Shown here: positions 35,471 through 43,146 of the stretch, one piece after another | Layout: every line of letters starts with the position of its first letter | How positions within the stretch are numbered: position 1 is the first letter of the stretch | Notes under the pieces: model-generated | The model's input: only the letters and a program-made list of their open reading frames with translations | The model's database searches: none | What the model was told of the DNA's origin: nothing | Made by a program: the position numbers and the translations under genes | NCBI RefSeq assembly: GCF_001292625.1 | Contig: NZ_LAJH01000021.1 | Coordinates: forward strand, 186,001 to 250,000 | Direction: 5' to 3' | Source of the DNA: Shimia sp. SK013 | GTDB taxonomy: Bacteria; Pseudomonadota; Alphaproteobacteria; Rhodobacterales; Rhodobacteraceae | Length of the DNA: 64,000 nt

Positions 35471-36442
35471 TTAGGCGTTGAAGCAGGGGAGTGTGTCGCC
35501 GTCGGCCGGAGTGGCGGCCCAGACGCCCCGAGCAATTGCGCGGGCCAGACAGGTTGCGGCGGCGTGCCCGAGCATCAAGGCGTCGGTTGCGGGATCTGTC
35601 AGCGGTTTTGCATTGGTTGATGCCGCGAAGATCAGATCACCGTCCATCGGCGTGTGAGACGGCACCAGAGCGCGGGCCATACCGTCGTGCGCTGCGGTGG
35701 CAATGCGTGTGCAAACGGCTTGCGGGACATCTGCGTCGGTCGCAACGATTGCAATGGTGGTGTTGTGGCTGCTGAGTTTGGTTTTTGGCCATCCTCTGGG
35801 CGCGTGGGTCATAAGACCGCGATCGCCGAATTCGGAGTCGATTTCCCAAGGGGCGGCCCAGAAATGGGTGCCGTCCGGGCTGGCGTCACCTAAGGCGTTT
35901 ACAGCAACGAGAGCGCCAACCGTGTGACCGGAAGGCAGCACAACAGAGGCTGAGCCCAGCCCGCCTTTGTGGCTGGCGAGCGTGGCTCCGGTGCCAGCGC
36001 CCACAGAACCTAGGGTGAAATTCTCGGCGGCCGATTGCAGTGCGGCGGCGCCTAAGGCTTTGTATGGGTTTTCACTCCAGGCTTTGTCGCCGCCATTGAG
36101 CAGATCAAACAGGATCGCGCCGGGAACAATTGGCACATTCTGGTCGCCAACCGCAAAACCACGCCCCATTTGGCGCAGAAGGTCCGCCACGCCGGAAGAC
36201 GCATCAAGGCCAAAGGCCGAACCGCCCGACAGCGTCAGCGCGTCGACCTGTTGCACCGATTTGTCCGGCGCCAGGAGATCGGTTTCGCGTGTGCCGGGCG
36301 CGCCGCCCATGACCGAAACGCCGCAAGTAAAGGGCTTGTCCGCGACCAACACGGTGGAGCCGGTTTTGATGTGGCTGTCTTGCGCATTTCCGACCCGCAG
36401 GCCCGCAACATCGGTGATCAGGTTCTTGGGGCCGGTCTGCAT
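35471..36442 (-). CDS. P1-family peptidase (DmpA/BapA type)
   Basis: 323 residues from ATG 36442, preceded by AAGGAGATCCCC. N-terminal nucleophile-like fold: LITDVAGLRVGNAQDSHIKTGSTV start, CGVSVMGGAPGTRETDLL, LSGGSAFGLDASSGV, and the self-cleavage region ASHKGGLGSASVVLPSGHTVG, where Gly-Ser would give the N-terminal nucleophile of the small subunit. Members are beta-aminopeptidases or D-aminopeptidases acting on short or unusual peptides. Cytoplasmic; no signal. Confidence 0.88.
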   Translation of the reverse strand: MQTGPKNLITDVAGLRVGNAQDSHIKTGSTVLVADKPFTCGVSVMGGAPGTRETDLLAPDKSVQQVDALTLSGGSAFGLDASSGVADLLRQMGRGFAVGDQNVPIVPGAILFDLLNGGDKAWSENPYKALGAAALQSAAENFTLGSVGAGTGATLASHKGGLGSASVVLPSGHTVGALVAVNALGDASPDGTHFWAAPWEIDSEFGDRGLMTHAPRGWPKTKLSSHNTTIAIVATDADVPQAVCTRIATAAHDGMARALVPSHTPMDGDLIFAASTNAKPLTDPATDALMLGHAAATCLARAIARGVWAATPADGDTLPCFNA

Positions 36443-36490
36443 GGGGATCTCCTTTGGTTGGGTCCAGAGTAACGCCTTGATCCAAAGGAA

Positions 36491-36517
36491 CAAGGCCGCC
36501 CGTTTGAGGCGGCCTTG
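36491..36517 (-). terminator. Terminator hairpin of ohr
   Basis: 10-bp stem CAAGGCCGCC / GGCGGCCTTG with a 7-base loop just after the ohr stop; TTCCTTT follows on the minus strand. Confidence 0.65.
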
Positions 36518-36523
36518 ATTGGT

Positions 36524-36949
36524 TTATGCCAGCTCTGGTGTGATGCTCAGTGTACCTTTGGTAGCATGGCTGTAGGGGCAAGTCAGATGGGCAGTTTCCA
36601 TCAACTTTTGTGCCACGGCGGTCTCGACGCCGGGCAAGTCGATTTTCAAGCCAACCTCAAGGCCAAACCCGATGTCTTCGCGCGGTCCAATCCCGACGGT
36701 CGCGGTGACGGCTGCGTCTTGGGGCAGGGCGACCTTTTGCTGCATGGCGATGAATTTCATTGCCGACAGGAAACAGGCAGCATAGCCGGCGGCAAACAGT
36801 TGTTCGGGGTTGGTGCCGTCGCCGCCTGCGCCGCCAAGAGCCGTGGGTGTAGCGAGGGAGACTTCGAGGTTACCATCGTCGCTGATAGCGCGGCCTTCGC
36901 GGCCCCCGGTTGCGGTGGCGGATGTGGTGTAAAGTGTGGATTTGAGCAT
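36524..36949 (-). CDS. ohr: Organic hydroperoxide resistance protein Ohr
   Basis: 141 residues, standard Ohr/OsmC length. Thiol peroxidase reducing organic hydroperoxides with lipoamide-type reductants. The catalytic cysteines are Cys59 in GYAACF and Cys124 in LTCPYS; N-terminus KSTLYTTSATATGGREG is typical Ohr. ATG 36949 has GGAG six bases upstream; an ATG four codons earlier overlaps that site. Divergent from ohrR with duplicated operators between. Confidence 0.95.
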   Translation of the reverse strand: MLKSTLYTTSATATGGREGRAISDDGNLEVSLATPTALGGAGGDGTNPEQLFAAGYAACFLSAMKFIAMQQKVALPQDAAVTATVGIGPREDIGFGLEVGLKIDLPGVETAVAQKLMETAHLTCPYSHATKGTLSITPELA

Positions 36950-36973
36950 GGCTGTCTCCATTTGTATCGTGTA

Positions 36974-37000
36974 CGATTTAATTGAGAGCGATATAAATTG
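36974..37000. promoter_or_regulatory. OhrR-type operator, copy 1
   Basis: 27-base A/T-rich element beginning CGATTTAATTGAGAG and ending GATATAAATTG. An imperfect second copy starts 53 bases further (37027). It lies next to the ohr promoter. Confidence 0.6.
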
Positions 37001-37026
37001 ATGCGCCGCGATTCGTCAAGGGCTTG

Positions 37027-37053
37027 CGATTTAATCGCGGGCGATTTAATTTG
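37027..37053. promoter_or_regulatory. OhrR-type operator, copy 2
   Basis: 27-base element beginning CGATTTAATCGCGGG and ending GATTTAATTTG, directly before the ohrR ribosome-binding site. Matches copy 1 at most positions; the 53-base offset is about five helical turns. Confidence 0.6.
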
Positions 37054-37070
37054 ACCGGAAGGAGTCGCCC

Positions 37071-37523
37071 ATGTCTGAGATGTCAAAGTCTATCCTCGAC
37101 CAGATGCTGTGTTTCGAGGTCTACAGCACCGAACACGCTTTTTCGCGGTTGTACAAAACACTGCTGGCGCCCTTGGGGCTGACCTATCCGCAGTTTCTGG
37201 TGATGATCCTGTTGTGGGAAAATGACGATCAGACGGTGAATGGCATTGGAGGGCAGTTGGGGCTGGAGAGCAGCACATTGACGCCACTCTTGAAGCGGAT
37301 GGAAAAGTCCGGATTTGTTCGGCGGCAGCGCGACGCCGAGGATGAACGCCGCGTGCGGGTGTCTTTAACCGAGACAGGCGACGCGTTGCGTCATGAAGCC
37401 AAGGGCATCGGCACCTGCGTCGCGGACGCGACCGGTATGCCTGGAGCTGAATTGAAAGCGTTGTTGTTGGAGTTGCGCAAGCTGCGCAACGGATTGGCGA
37501 CGCACAATTTGGCAGCCGAATAA
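37071..37523 (+). CDS. ohrR: OhrR, MarR-family organic-peroxide sensor
   Basis: 150 residues. Peroxidatic Cys14 sits in the family motif LCFEVYS; a second Cys at 116 (GTCVAD) suggests the 2-Cys OhrR type that forms an intersubunit disulfide. MarR winged helix in the middle: GIGGQLGLESSTLTPLLKRME and wing DAEDERRVRV. Represses ohr and itself until oxidised. ATG 37071 has GGAAGGAG upstream. Confidence 0.94.
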   Translation: MSEMSKSILDQMLCFEVYSTEHAFSRLYKTLLAPLGLTYPQFLVMILLWENDDQTVNGIGGQLGLESSTLTPLLKRMEKSGFVRRQRDAEDERRVRVSLTETGDALRHEAKGIGTCVADATGMPGAELKALLLELRKLRNGLATHNLAAE

Positions 37524-37671
37524 TCCACTCATCTTTGCGATGAATTCGCCTGCGGACTTTCATTTGCCGTGCGCATTTGCAACACTTCGCCCAAATAGAA
37601 GCGAGGCGTGATGTAAATGTGCGTAACATTACCCATATCAGCCTCAAGGATTTGAAAAGAGGGAGTGTTTC

Positions 37672-38748
37672 ATGGCGAATTTTGACGCGCAGGTGCGGGA
37701 ATCTCAGGCACAGGTTGAGGAAACACAGGCAAAGATTGCCGAACTGACAGGCCGGATCGATGCGGCGCGCAGTAAGATGAAGACGGGCGAAGATGTCGCC
37801 ATCGACATTGAAAACGCGACTTTGGACGATGTGCACGCGCATACAGAGGTGATGAACGCCAATATTGCCGAGCTGATTATGGGGCTTGATGATGTGACGG
37901 CTGCGTTTTCAAAAGATTTTGATCAGATGCGGGACAAGACGGGCTGGGAAAGCTTTGTCGGCATCTTTAGCCGTGGCAAATCAGAAAGCCTTCGGGCGGA
38001 GCGCATTAAGACCGCCAATATCGACGACAAATTACAGGATCTGATTGCGAAGTCGGACGTGATCACCCAGCTCTTGCAGGGTCAACTTTCGGTATTGGAA
38101 GAGCAGAAAGTCAAGGTTGAGACCAACCTGACTGAGACGCTGGATGAGCGGGAATTTACGGTGGGGGAACTGGAAACCTTGCGGGCTGAGATTTTGGCTA
38201 TGGACCCCAATATTATAGCGGTCGAGAACAAGATTGCGGTAGAACAGGACGCAGCAGCGCGTACCAAGCTTGAGACCGAGTTGGCGGACCTGAACAAGGC
38301 CTACAATGAGTTGGTGCAGCAGGAGCAGGTCAAACTGGCGAAGTCGCAAACGCTGGAGCGCTATATCGAGAAGGGTAAGACCTGGGTCGATTCACTGCAG
38401 AACCAGGCGGCGACGCAGATGGTGCTGATCAACAAGCTGCAGACAGACACCAAACAGCGTGTGGTGCTTTATGATGCGCTGACGAAATCTTTGAAAACCG
38501 CGCAGCAACAGGACATCGCGCACCGGATCAACGAGATTGGTGTGGAGACGGATAAGGAAGCGCAAGCGTCGATGGCGGCGATTGGCACGGCGACGAACCA
38601 GAAGATGGCGGACATGATGGAAGCCCATGAGGAGCACATGGTGTTTGCGCGCGATGTACTGGAGGCGAAGGCCAAGGCGGATGAGCGTTTTGCACGGCGT
38701 TTTGCCAAGATCGTCGAGAAGCACGATAAGAACTTGTATGGGGCGTAG
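37672..38748 (+). CDS. Coiled-coil protein, first gene of the uncharacterised AAA+ cluster
   Basis: 358 residues, soluble, almost wholly helical, rich in Glu, Lys, Ala and Gln. Heptad-like stretches at about 5-35, 110-250 and 285-345; a hydrophobic patch GWESFVGIFSRGK lies near residue 92. The arrangement (long helices, late segment AATQMVLINKLQTDTKQRVVL) recalls TelA/toxic-anion-resistance proteins, but I see no decisive motif and offer that only as a lead. RBS AGAGGGAG six bases before ATG 37672. Probable scaffold or adaptor for the downstream ATPase; two bases separate it from the next gene. Confidence 0.75.
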   Translation: MANFDAQVRESQAQVEETQAKIAELTGRIDAARSKMKTGEDVAIDIENATLDDVHAHTEVMNANIAELIMGLDDVTAAFSKDFDQMRDKTGWESFVGIFSRGKSESLRAERIKTANIDDKLQDLIAKSDVITQLLQGQLSVLEEQKVKVETNLTETLDEREFTVGELETLRAEILAMDPNIIAVENKIAVEQDAAARTKLETELADLNKAYNELVQQEQVKLAKSQTLERYIEKGKTWVDSLQNQAATQMVLINKLQTDTKQRVVLYDALTKSLKTAQQQDIAHRINEIGVETDKEAQASMAAIGTATNQKMADMMEAHEEHMVFARDVLEAKAKADERFARRFAKIVEKHDKNLYGA

Positions 38749-38750
38749 CT

Positions 38751-39110
38751 TTGGAACACCTCAGAAAGGACTGGCTGCCGTTGTTCAGGGCACCCCCGGC
38801 CTATCTGGCGAGGGGAGCCATTTTGCGGTTTCAGGAACCTGACAGACGGGCGGGCGTGTTGAGCTATGCCCAAGCCATCGGAAAGGAAACCTCAGGAGTA
38901 ATTAGTTTTTTTGGTGTGGACGGTCGTCCGTGGGGCTACGGGCGTAGCGATCTTCCGAAGGAATCTCTGTTTGAGGGGCGACCATACACCGTTTGCACGA
39001 AGTGGCTGCGGAATAACTTTATTCACATAGTGGAAATCAGTGACTTTGATTCTGTGTTTTTTGCCCGTCAATTCGAGCCCAATCCTGTTGATCGGAGTAG
39101 CTCAGTATGA
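38751..39110 (+). CDS. Hypothetical protein of the AAA+ cluster (119 residues, non-ATG start)
   Basis: No family recognised. Soluble, aromatic-rich (WLPLFRAP, GVISFFGVDGRPWGYGRSD, YTVCTKWLRNNFIHIVEI). No internal Met, so the start must be TTG: 38751, two bases after the preceding stop, or 38823, which has GGGGAG five bases upstream and would give 95 residues. Its TGA overlaps the ATG of the next gene (ATGA), supporting translation. Codon use looks less biased to G/C than its neighbours. Confidence 0.6.
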   Translation: MEHLRKDWLPLFRAPPAYLARGAILRFQEPDRRAGVLSYAQAIGKETSGVISFFGVDGRPWGYGRSDLPKESLFEGRPYTVCTKWLRNNFIHIVEISDFDSVFFARQFEPNPVDRSSSV

Positions 39111-40228
39111 CGACGTCAACCAAAGACCACACCGCTTTGATGGAGACCCGCGCGTCGCGGCGGTATTTCCAGAAGTTTGAGCGCATCACCGAGCATCTGA
39201 CGCAGGTCGCGGCGGCGCGGGCGGCCGAGGGTGCGATCGGGGAGGCTGAGGTTAAGGTTCTGACCCGCTATCTGTTGGCGATTGGCTATACCTTCAAAGC
39301 CCTGAGCATGAAGTACCTGCTGGTGGGCCGCGAGACGGGGCATTTTTTCGGCAGTCTGGCGATGGATGCGGTGGAGAGCGGCTTTCCAGTGTTCAATGAG
39401 TTGCTGGTCATGGCGAATGACGCGCAGCAGGCCGAGAGCCATTTGCGCAATATGCCGGACACAGAAACGCTCAAAGATGAGATGCTGCGGGTGATCGTGG
39501 GCGAACAGGAGATCCCTACAAGGCTGCAATTCGCGCTTAGCCAGCGGCTTTATTACGAAGAATTGCTGAAGGGGCATTTGTTCTGGGCGCAGAACCATCC
39601 TGAGGTGCAATGGCAGGGCAGTCTGTCAGAGCGGCGGCGGCAATATTTGATCCATTGGGCGGTTTATGACAGCCAGAACAACCTGCCGACGATCTATCTG
39701 ATGGATGTGGAGGACACCGGACGGCGGGCCTTGCCCAAGGATGAGCGACGCTGGCCTGAGGTGCAGGCGCACCTCATGGCACAGGCAGTAGGCGGGCTGA
39801 AGCTTGTGACCATTGCCAAGGGATTTGACGAGAGTTTTGACGATCTGCATCCCAAGCGGCTGCGGCGAATTCATGTAGGGCCGATGTATTCAAGCGCTTT
39901 CACTCGTCAGACGGGGCCGATCCGCGAGGTGTTGGAGGCCGCGCGGTCGCCTGAAGGTGAAGACTGGGCGCTGGCCTGGACCACCGAGGATTTGCACTCC
40001 GAGCAGGTTAAGGACGAGCGGTCCGGCTGGTTTGGTACCGTGGAGCGGCAGGTGTTTGCGCTTGATCCATTCTCGGGGCGGGGCGCGGATTTGGGGGCAA
40101 CCAGCATGGAGCGATCCCTGATCCTGCCGCAGCGACCGTTTCAGGCGTTGGAAGAATTGAACCCGCCGGGGTTTGGCAGCGTGACGAAATATGTGGTGAG
40201 CCCGCAGGGGCGGGTGTTGAGGTATTAA
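39107..40228 (+). CDS. Conserved hypothetical protein of the AAA+ cluster (373 residues)
   Basis: No domain recognised. Soluble; the first half is helical (YFQKFERITEHLTQVAAARAAEG, VKVLTRYLLAIGYTFKALSMKYL), the second mixed alpha/beta (NLPTIYLMDVEDTGRRAL, GLKLVTIAKGFDESFDDLH, RIHVGPMYSSAFTRQ). No signal peptide or membrane segment. Overlaps the preceding gene by 4 bases and is followed after 83 bases by the AAA+ ATPase, so it is probably its functional partner. Length and composition give no enzymatic hint. Confidence 0.72.
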   Translation: MTTSTKDHTALMETRASRRYFQKFERITEHLTQVAAARAAEGAIGEAEVKVLTRYLLAIGYTFKALSMKYLLVGRETGHFFGSLAMDAVESGFPVFNELLVMANDAQQAESHLRNMPDTETLKDEMLRVIVGEQEIPTRLQFALSQRLYYEELLKGHLFWAQNHPEVQWQGSLSERRRQYLIHWAVYDSQNNLPTIYLMDVEDTGRRALPKDERRWPEVQAHLMAQAVGGLKLVTIAKGFDESFDDLHPKRLRRIHVGPMYSSAFTRQTGPIREVLEAARSPEGEDWALAWTTEDLHSEQVKDERSGWFGTVERQVFALDPFSGRGADLGATSMERSLILPQRPFQALEELNPPGFGSVTKYVVSPQGRVLRY

Positions 40229-40271
40229 GTCGGCTGCAAGTGATCGGCCCCCTGGGCCAAGCCTGCGGCGC

Positions 40272-40294
40272 GGATATCTGAGGCAAGAGGAAAA
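40272..40294 (+). repeat. Intergenic dispersed repeat GGATATCT..GGCAAGAGGAAA, copy 1
   Basis: 23 bases just before the AAA+ gene; 19 of 23 identical to 47178-47200 in the soeA-soeB gap. Similar GATATTT...AAGA elements after GC-rich hairpins are, from memory, common between genes in Rhodobacteraceae. Confidence 0.5.
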
Positions 40295-40311
40295 TTGAGG
40301 GTGTGGAATAG

Positions 40312-42249
40312 ATGAGCGTGACCGGTGATTTGATGGAGCTGCGCGAAGAGGATATTCGCAAGCATTATGAGGCGGCTGTTGGGATGCTCGACGGCTTTGA
40401 TCATACGCCTCGGATTGCGAAAGGGCGAGAGGTCGCCGCGGCGCCGGGACGGTCCAGCGGGATTGGCACGCGGAGGCGGTTTCGGTCTACCACGCCGGGT
40501 TTGGTGACACGCTCGACTGCGCGGCCTGAAGGCGTGCATCTGGTGGAGCGCATTGAGGGCGCGGGCGGAGAAGATCCCTTGGTGTCGCCCACGCAGGCCA
40601 ACGTGCAGCATGGGTTGCGGCGGTCGCTGGCGATTGCGCTGGCGGTGGGTGAGAATTTCGCCGAGGCGTCGGGATTGGCCGCGTTGAAGCGGGACAATCT
40701 GGCGGGCGCGCTGGGCGCGGATAAAAAGGCGGCGTTTTCCGAGCTGTTGGCGGCTGAGGCTTTGGCTGTGAGCTATGTCTTTGCCAATGCCACGTCGTTT
40801 CTGTTGGCGCCTTTGTTGGGCGAGACACAGGTTGAGGTTGGCGAAGTCGAGGAAGTCTTGACGGACAATGCGCAGCTTGCGTTGCATGGCGCGCTTTGGG
40901 AGTTGGATCAGGACATCGCCGCGTTGGTGACGGACGAGGATCGGCTTGTGGCTTGCGTTTGTGCCTTTGCCGAGCAGTTGATGGAGAAGGTGGCTTTGCG
41001 GGCGCAGAATGCGCCGCAGTTGGCGGCATTTGTGGGCGCGAGTTGGAAGGTTCAGGCGGATGATCTGACGATCAATGGTTTTACGCCGGCGCGGGCGGCG
41101 AAGGGCAGCAAGCTGACGATGACCTTCAAGAAACCCAACGAGGTTGTGGGCAATCACATCGCCAAATATCAGGCGATGAAGCTCGCCAAGATGCTGATGG
41201 CCTATGACTTTGATCGGCGGCTCAACCCGTTTGCCGAGTTGGGTGGGTTCATCTTTACCTTCATGGGGGATGGCGCGCCGGGGACGGGGAAAACCACGCT
41301 TATTCAGATGATGGCGGGCTTGGTGAATGACTACTGTCAGGTGGCGGGTTATCCGTTCCGGTATCAGAACTTTGGCGTCGACAATATCGACAGCTATCAA
41401 GGTAAATCAGGGCAGAATGCCAAGGCTTTTGTGCAGAATGTTCTGGATCCGCAGGTGATCGGTTTTGGCACAATTGATGACATCGACCAGATCGCAGGCA
41501 AGCGCGGGGATCGGCAATCGAGCGCGGGTCAACAGGAGGTTACGGCGGTCTTTATGGAGGCTTTTGCGGGCGCCAACACGGTGGTGCGCGGCAACTGTAC
41601 GTTCGGGATGTTTTCCAACTATCCCGAGAACGTGGACGACGCGCTGCGCCAGCGGGCCGGGGCGCGGTTCTTGGTGGATGGGCCGCAGACGCGGGAGGAT
41701 TATATCGACATCCTTGCGCTGTTGATGGGCAAGAACCACGACATCGCGCTGGGGGCGCATGAGCTGTTTGAAGCGCAGATGATCCAGAAGGCCGTGGCGG
41801 CCTCGTTTGAAAGCCACAACAAGCCGCATGAGGAGGGGTTGCTCAACGTGTTTGATCGCGTGCATGGACAGGTCGGGGATCTGGACACCATTGCCAAGAT
41901 GGGTACGTACCTGAAGGCCATTCAGGAGGCTGATCCCCGGTTCACGGGGCGGGCGATCAAGAACATCACGGATGCCGTGAAGGTGCGGGCGATGGACTTT
42001 GAATTGCCGGACGCATGGATGGCGCAGCCAGAGCTGTTTTTGACGAAGGATTACGACACCAAAAAAGACATGATTGGTGAGCTTCGGGTGCCGATCACCA
42101 CCGAGATGGTGGTGCAGGAGATCAACCGTTATGCGGATTCTGAGTTCCGCTATGCCGATAAGTCGGATGAGGTGGCGATTGAGAATATGGTCCGCGATAT
42201 GCAGCGGAGCGAGGCGGCGAAGCGGCGGTATCTGGAGGGGAAGGCGTAA
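40312..42249 (+). CDS. AAA+ ATPase, core of the uncharacterised cluster
   Basis: 645 residues. N-terminal ~300-residue domain of unknown fold with a basic, probably disordered stretch at about 40-75. AAA+ domain: Walker A GDGAPGTGKTT near 319-329, Walker B GFGTIDDIDQIAGKR near 384-398, Asn-containing sensor-1 FGMFSNYPENVDD and an arginine-finger candidate RQRAGARF near 445-452. C-terminal ~190 residues are helical. Cytoplasmic, no TM. The classical AAA+ pattern suggests a hexameric remodelling motor rather than a MoxR protein with a vWA partner: no vWA gene is adjacent. The RBS is weak, and the preceding 83 bases contain a dispersed repeat. Confidence 0.85.
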   Translation: MSVTGDLMELREEDIRKHYEAAVGMLDGFDHTPRIAKGREVAAAPGRSSGIGTRRRFRSTTPGLVTRSTARPEGVHLVERIEGAGGEDPLVSPTQANVQHGLRRSLAIALAVGENFAEASGLAALKRDNLAGALGADKKAAFSELLAAEALAVSYVFANATSFLLAPLLGETQVEVGEVEEVLTDNAQLALHGALWELDQDIAALVTDEDRLVACVCAFAEQLMEKVALRAQNAPQLAAFVGASWKVQADDLTINGFTPARAAKGSKLTMTFKKPNEVVGNHIAKYQAMKLAKMLMAYDFDRRLNPFAELGGFIFTFMGDGAPGTGKTTLIQMMAGLVNDYCQVAGYPFRYQNFGVDNIDSYQGKSGQNAKAFVQNVLDPQVIGFGTIDDIDQIAGKRGDRQSSAGQQEVTAVFMEAFAGANTVVRGNCTFGMFSNYPENVDDALRQRAGARFLVDGPQTREDYIDILALLMGKNHDIALGAHELFEAQMIQKAVAASFESHNKPHEEGLLNVFDRVHGQVGDLDTIAKMGTYLKAIQEADPRFTGRAIKNITDAVKVRAMDFELPDAWMAQPELFLTKDYDTKKDMIGELRVPITTEMVVQEINRYADSEFRYADKSDEVAIENMVRDMQRSEAAKRRYLEGKA

Positions 42250-42630
42250 GTGTTTGTGCTCGACAGCATTGGGTTTGTGAACACGGGGTTACCGTTGATT
42301 GTGCTTGGCGTGCTTGCGATGCTGATCCCGCGTTTTGTGGTGGATCACGAGACGCGGTCCCATCACAAAGTGATGCTGGGGATTGCTGTGTCGGCGGTGA
42401 TCCTGTTTGGCGTCGGCTACGGGATCTCCGTGGTTTTGACCAACGCACGCGGTGTGCACGCTATGACGCTTGGGTCGAGGCCGGAGCTTGGAACAGCACT
42501 TTGGATGCATTCACGGCTGTCTTTGATGGCGGCGATTGTCTGGGCGCCGATCTTGGGATTGGTCTGGTTTGGCCAAGCGCAGGGCGTGGAAGCGCGGCGC
42601 GGGCAGGAAATGGCGCAGGAGGGGCAGTGA
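42250..42630 (+). CDS. Small membrane protein of the AAA+ cluster (126 residues)
   Basis: GTG 42250 follows the ATPase stop directly, with GGAGGGG upstream inside that gene. Three TM helices: FVNTGLPLIVLGVLAMLIP, VMLGIAVSAVILFGVGYGI and LSLMAAIVWAPILGLVWFG. C-terminal tail charged. Family unknown. Position suggests a membrane anchor or target for the ATPase. Confidence 0.72.
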   Translation: MFVLDSIGFVNTGLPLIVLGVLAMLIPRFVVDHETRSHHKVMLGIAVSAVILFGVGYGISVVLTNARGVHAMTLGSRPELGTALWMHSRLSLMAAIVWAPILGLVWFGQAQGVEARRGQEMAQEGQ

Positions 42631-42836
42631 TGACAGCGATGAGGGTCGCGCCCGACCTGGTGGGCGCTTTGGATTGCTTTGGAATTGGCGATTTGGTGCA
42701 AGGAGCGCAGGTGTTGGTGTGTGTGATTGACGGTGCAAACGCGCCCTCCGGGGGGAGGTCGGGCGCGGCCCGGCTAAAGTCCGGGCGGAAGAAAACTGGA
42801 AGTCTTGGAGATCAACATGGCGCTTTCATACTTTGA
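42630..42836 (+). CDS. Possible small protein (68 residues) between cluster membrane genes
   Basis: ATG 42630 shares its A with the preceding TGA and has a strong AGGAGGGG five bases upstream, so it would be translated by coupling. The product begins MTAMRVAPDLVGALDCFGIG and has a basic Gly/Ser/Arg-rich second half. It overlaps the next gene by 20 bases. Composition is not clearly protein-like, so it may be a leader or spurious. Confidence 0.4.
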   Translation: MTAMRVAPDLVGALDCFGIGDLVQGAQVLVCVIDGANAPSGGRSGAARLKSGRKKTGSLGDQHGAFIL

Positions 42837-43146
42837 GTACGCGACCTTGGCGGTTGGGGGCCTAATGGCCGTTGCCGCTGTTGCCGGAGTTTATCTCAGT
42901 GTGCGAATGCTGCGGCCATTTTCATGGCCCAAATTATTGATTCCGCTCGCGGTGCTGTTCGCGCTCTATATTGTTTATAACTTGCTTGTCGTGGCCTTTC
43001 TGATTTTCGCAGGTGCGGCGGCACCGAATACGGAGCCGCTCGCGCAATGGGTTGAGGTGTTTGGCTTATACCTCTGGCCTTTCGTGTATTTGATCGGGAT
43101 GCTTGTCGTAGCCTTGACGACATCTCAGGGAGGGGCGGATGCATAG
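42817..43146 (+). CDS. Small membrane protein of the AAA+ cluster (109 residues)
   Basis: ATG 42817 with GGAG six bases upstream. Three TM helices: YATLAVGGLMAVAAVAGVYL, LLIPLAVLFALYIVYNLLVV with FLIFAGAAA, and VFGLYLWPFVYLIGMLVVAL. Short C-terminal tail overlaps the start of the 449-residue gene by 8 bases. No family recognised; base composition is somewhat more A/T-rich than its neighbours. Confidence 0.7.
   Translation: MALSYFEYATLAVGGLMAVAAVAGVYLSVRMLRPFSWPKLLIPLAVLFALYIVYNLLVVAFLIFAGAAAPNTEPLAQWVEVFGLYLWPFVYLIGMLVVALTTSQGGADA

Noticed and set aside
42501-42836. 111-codon frame overlapping the 126-residue membrane gene
   Set aside because: Its first 43 codons lie out of frame inside the membrane gene; only the part from the ATG at 42630 has a start signal.
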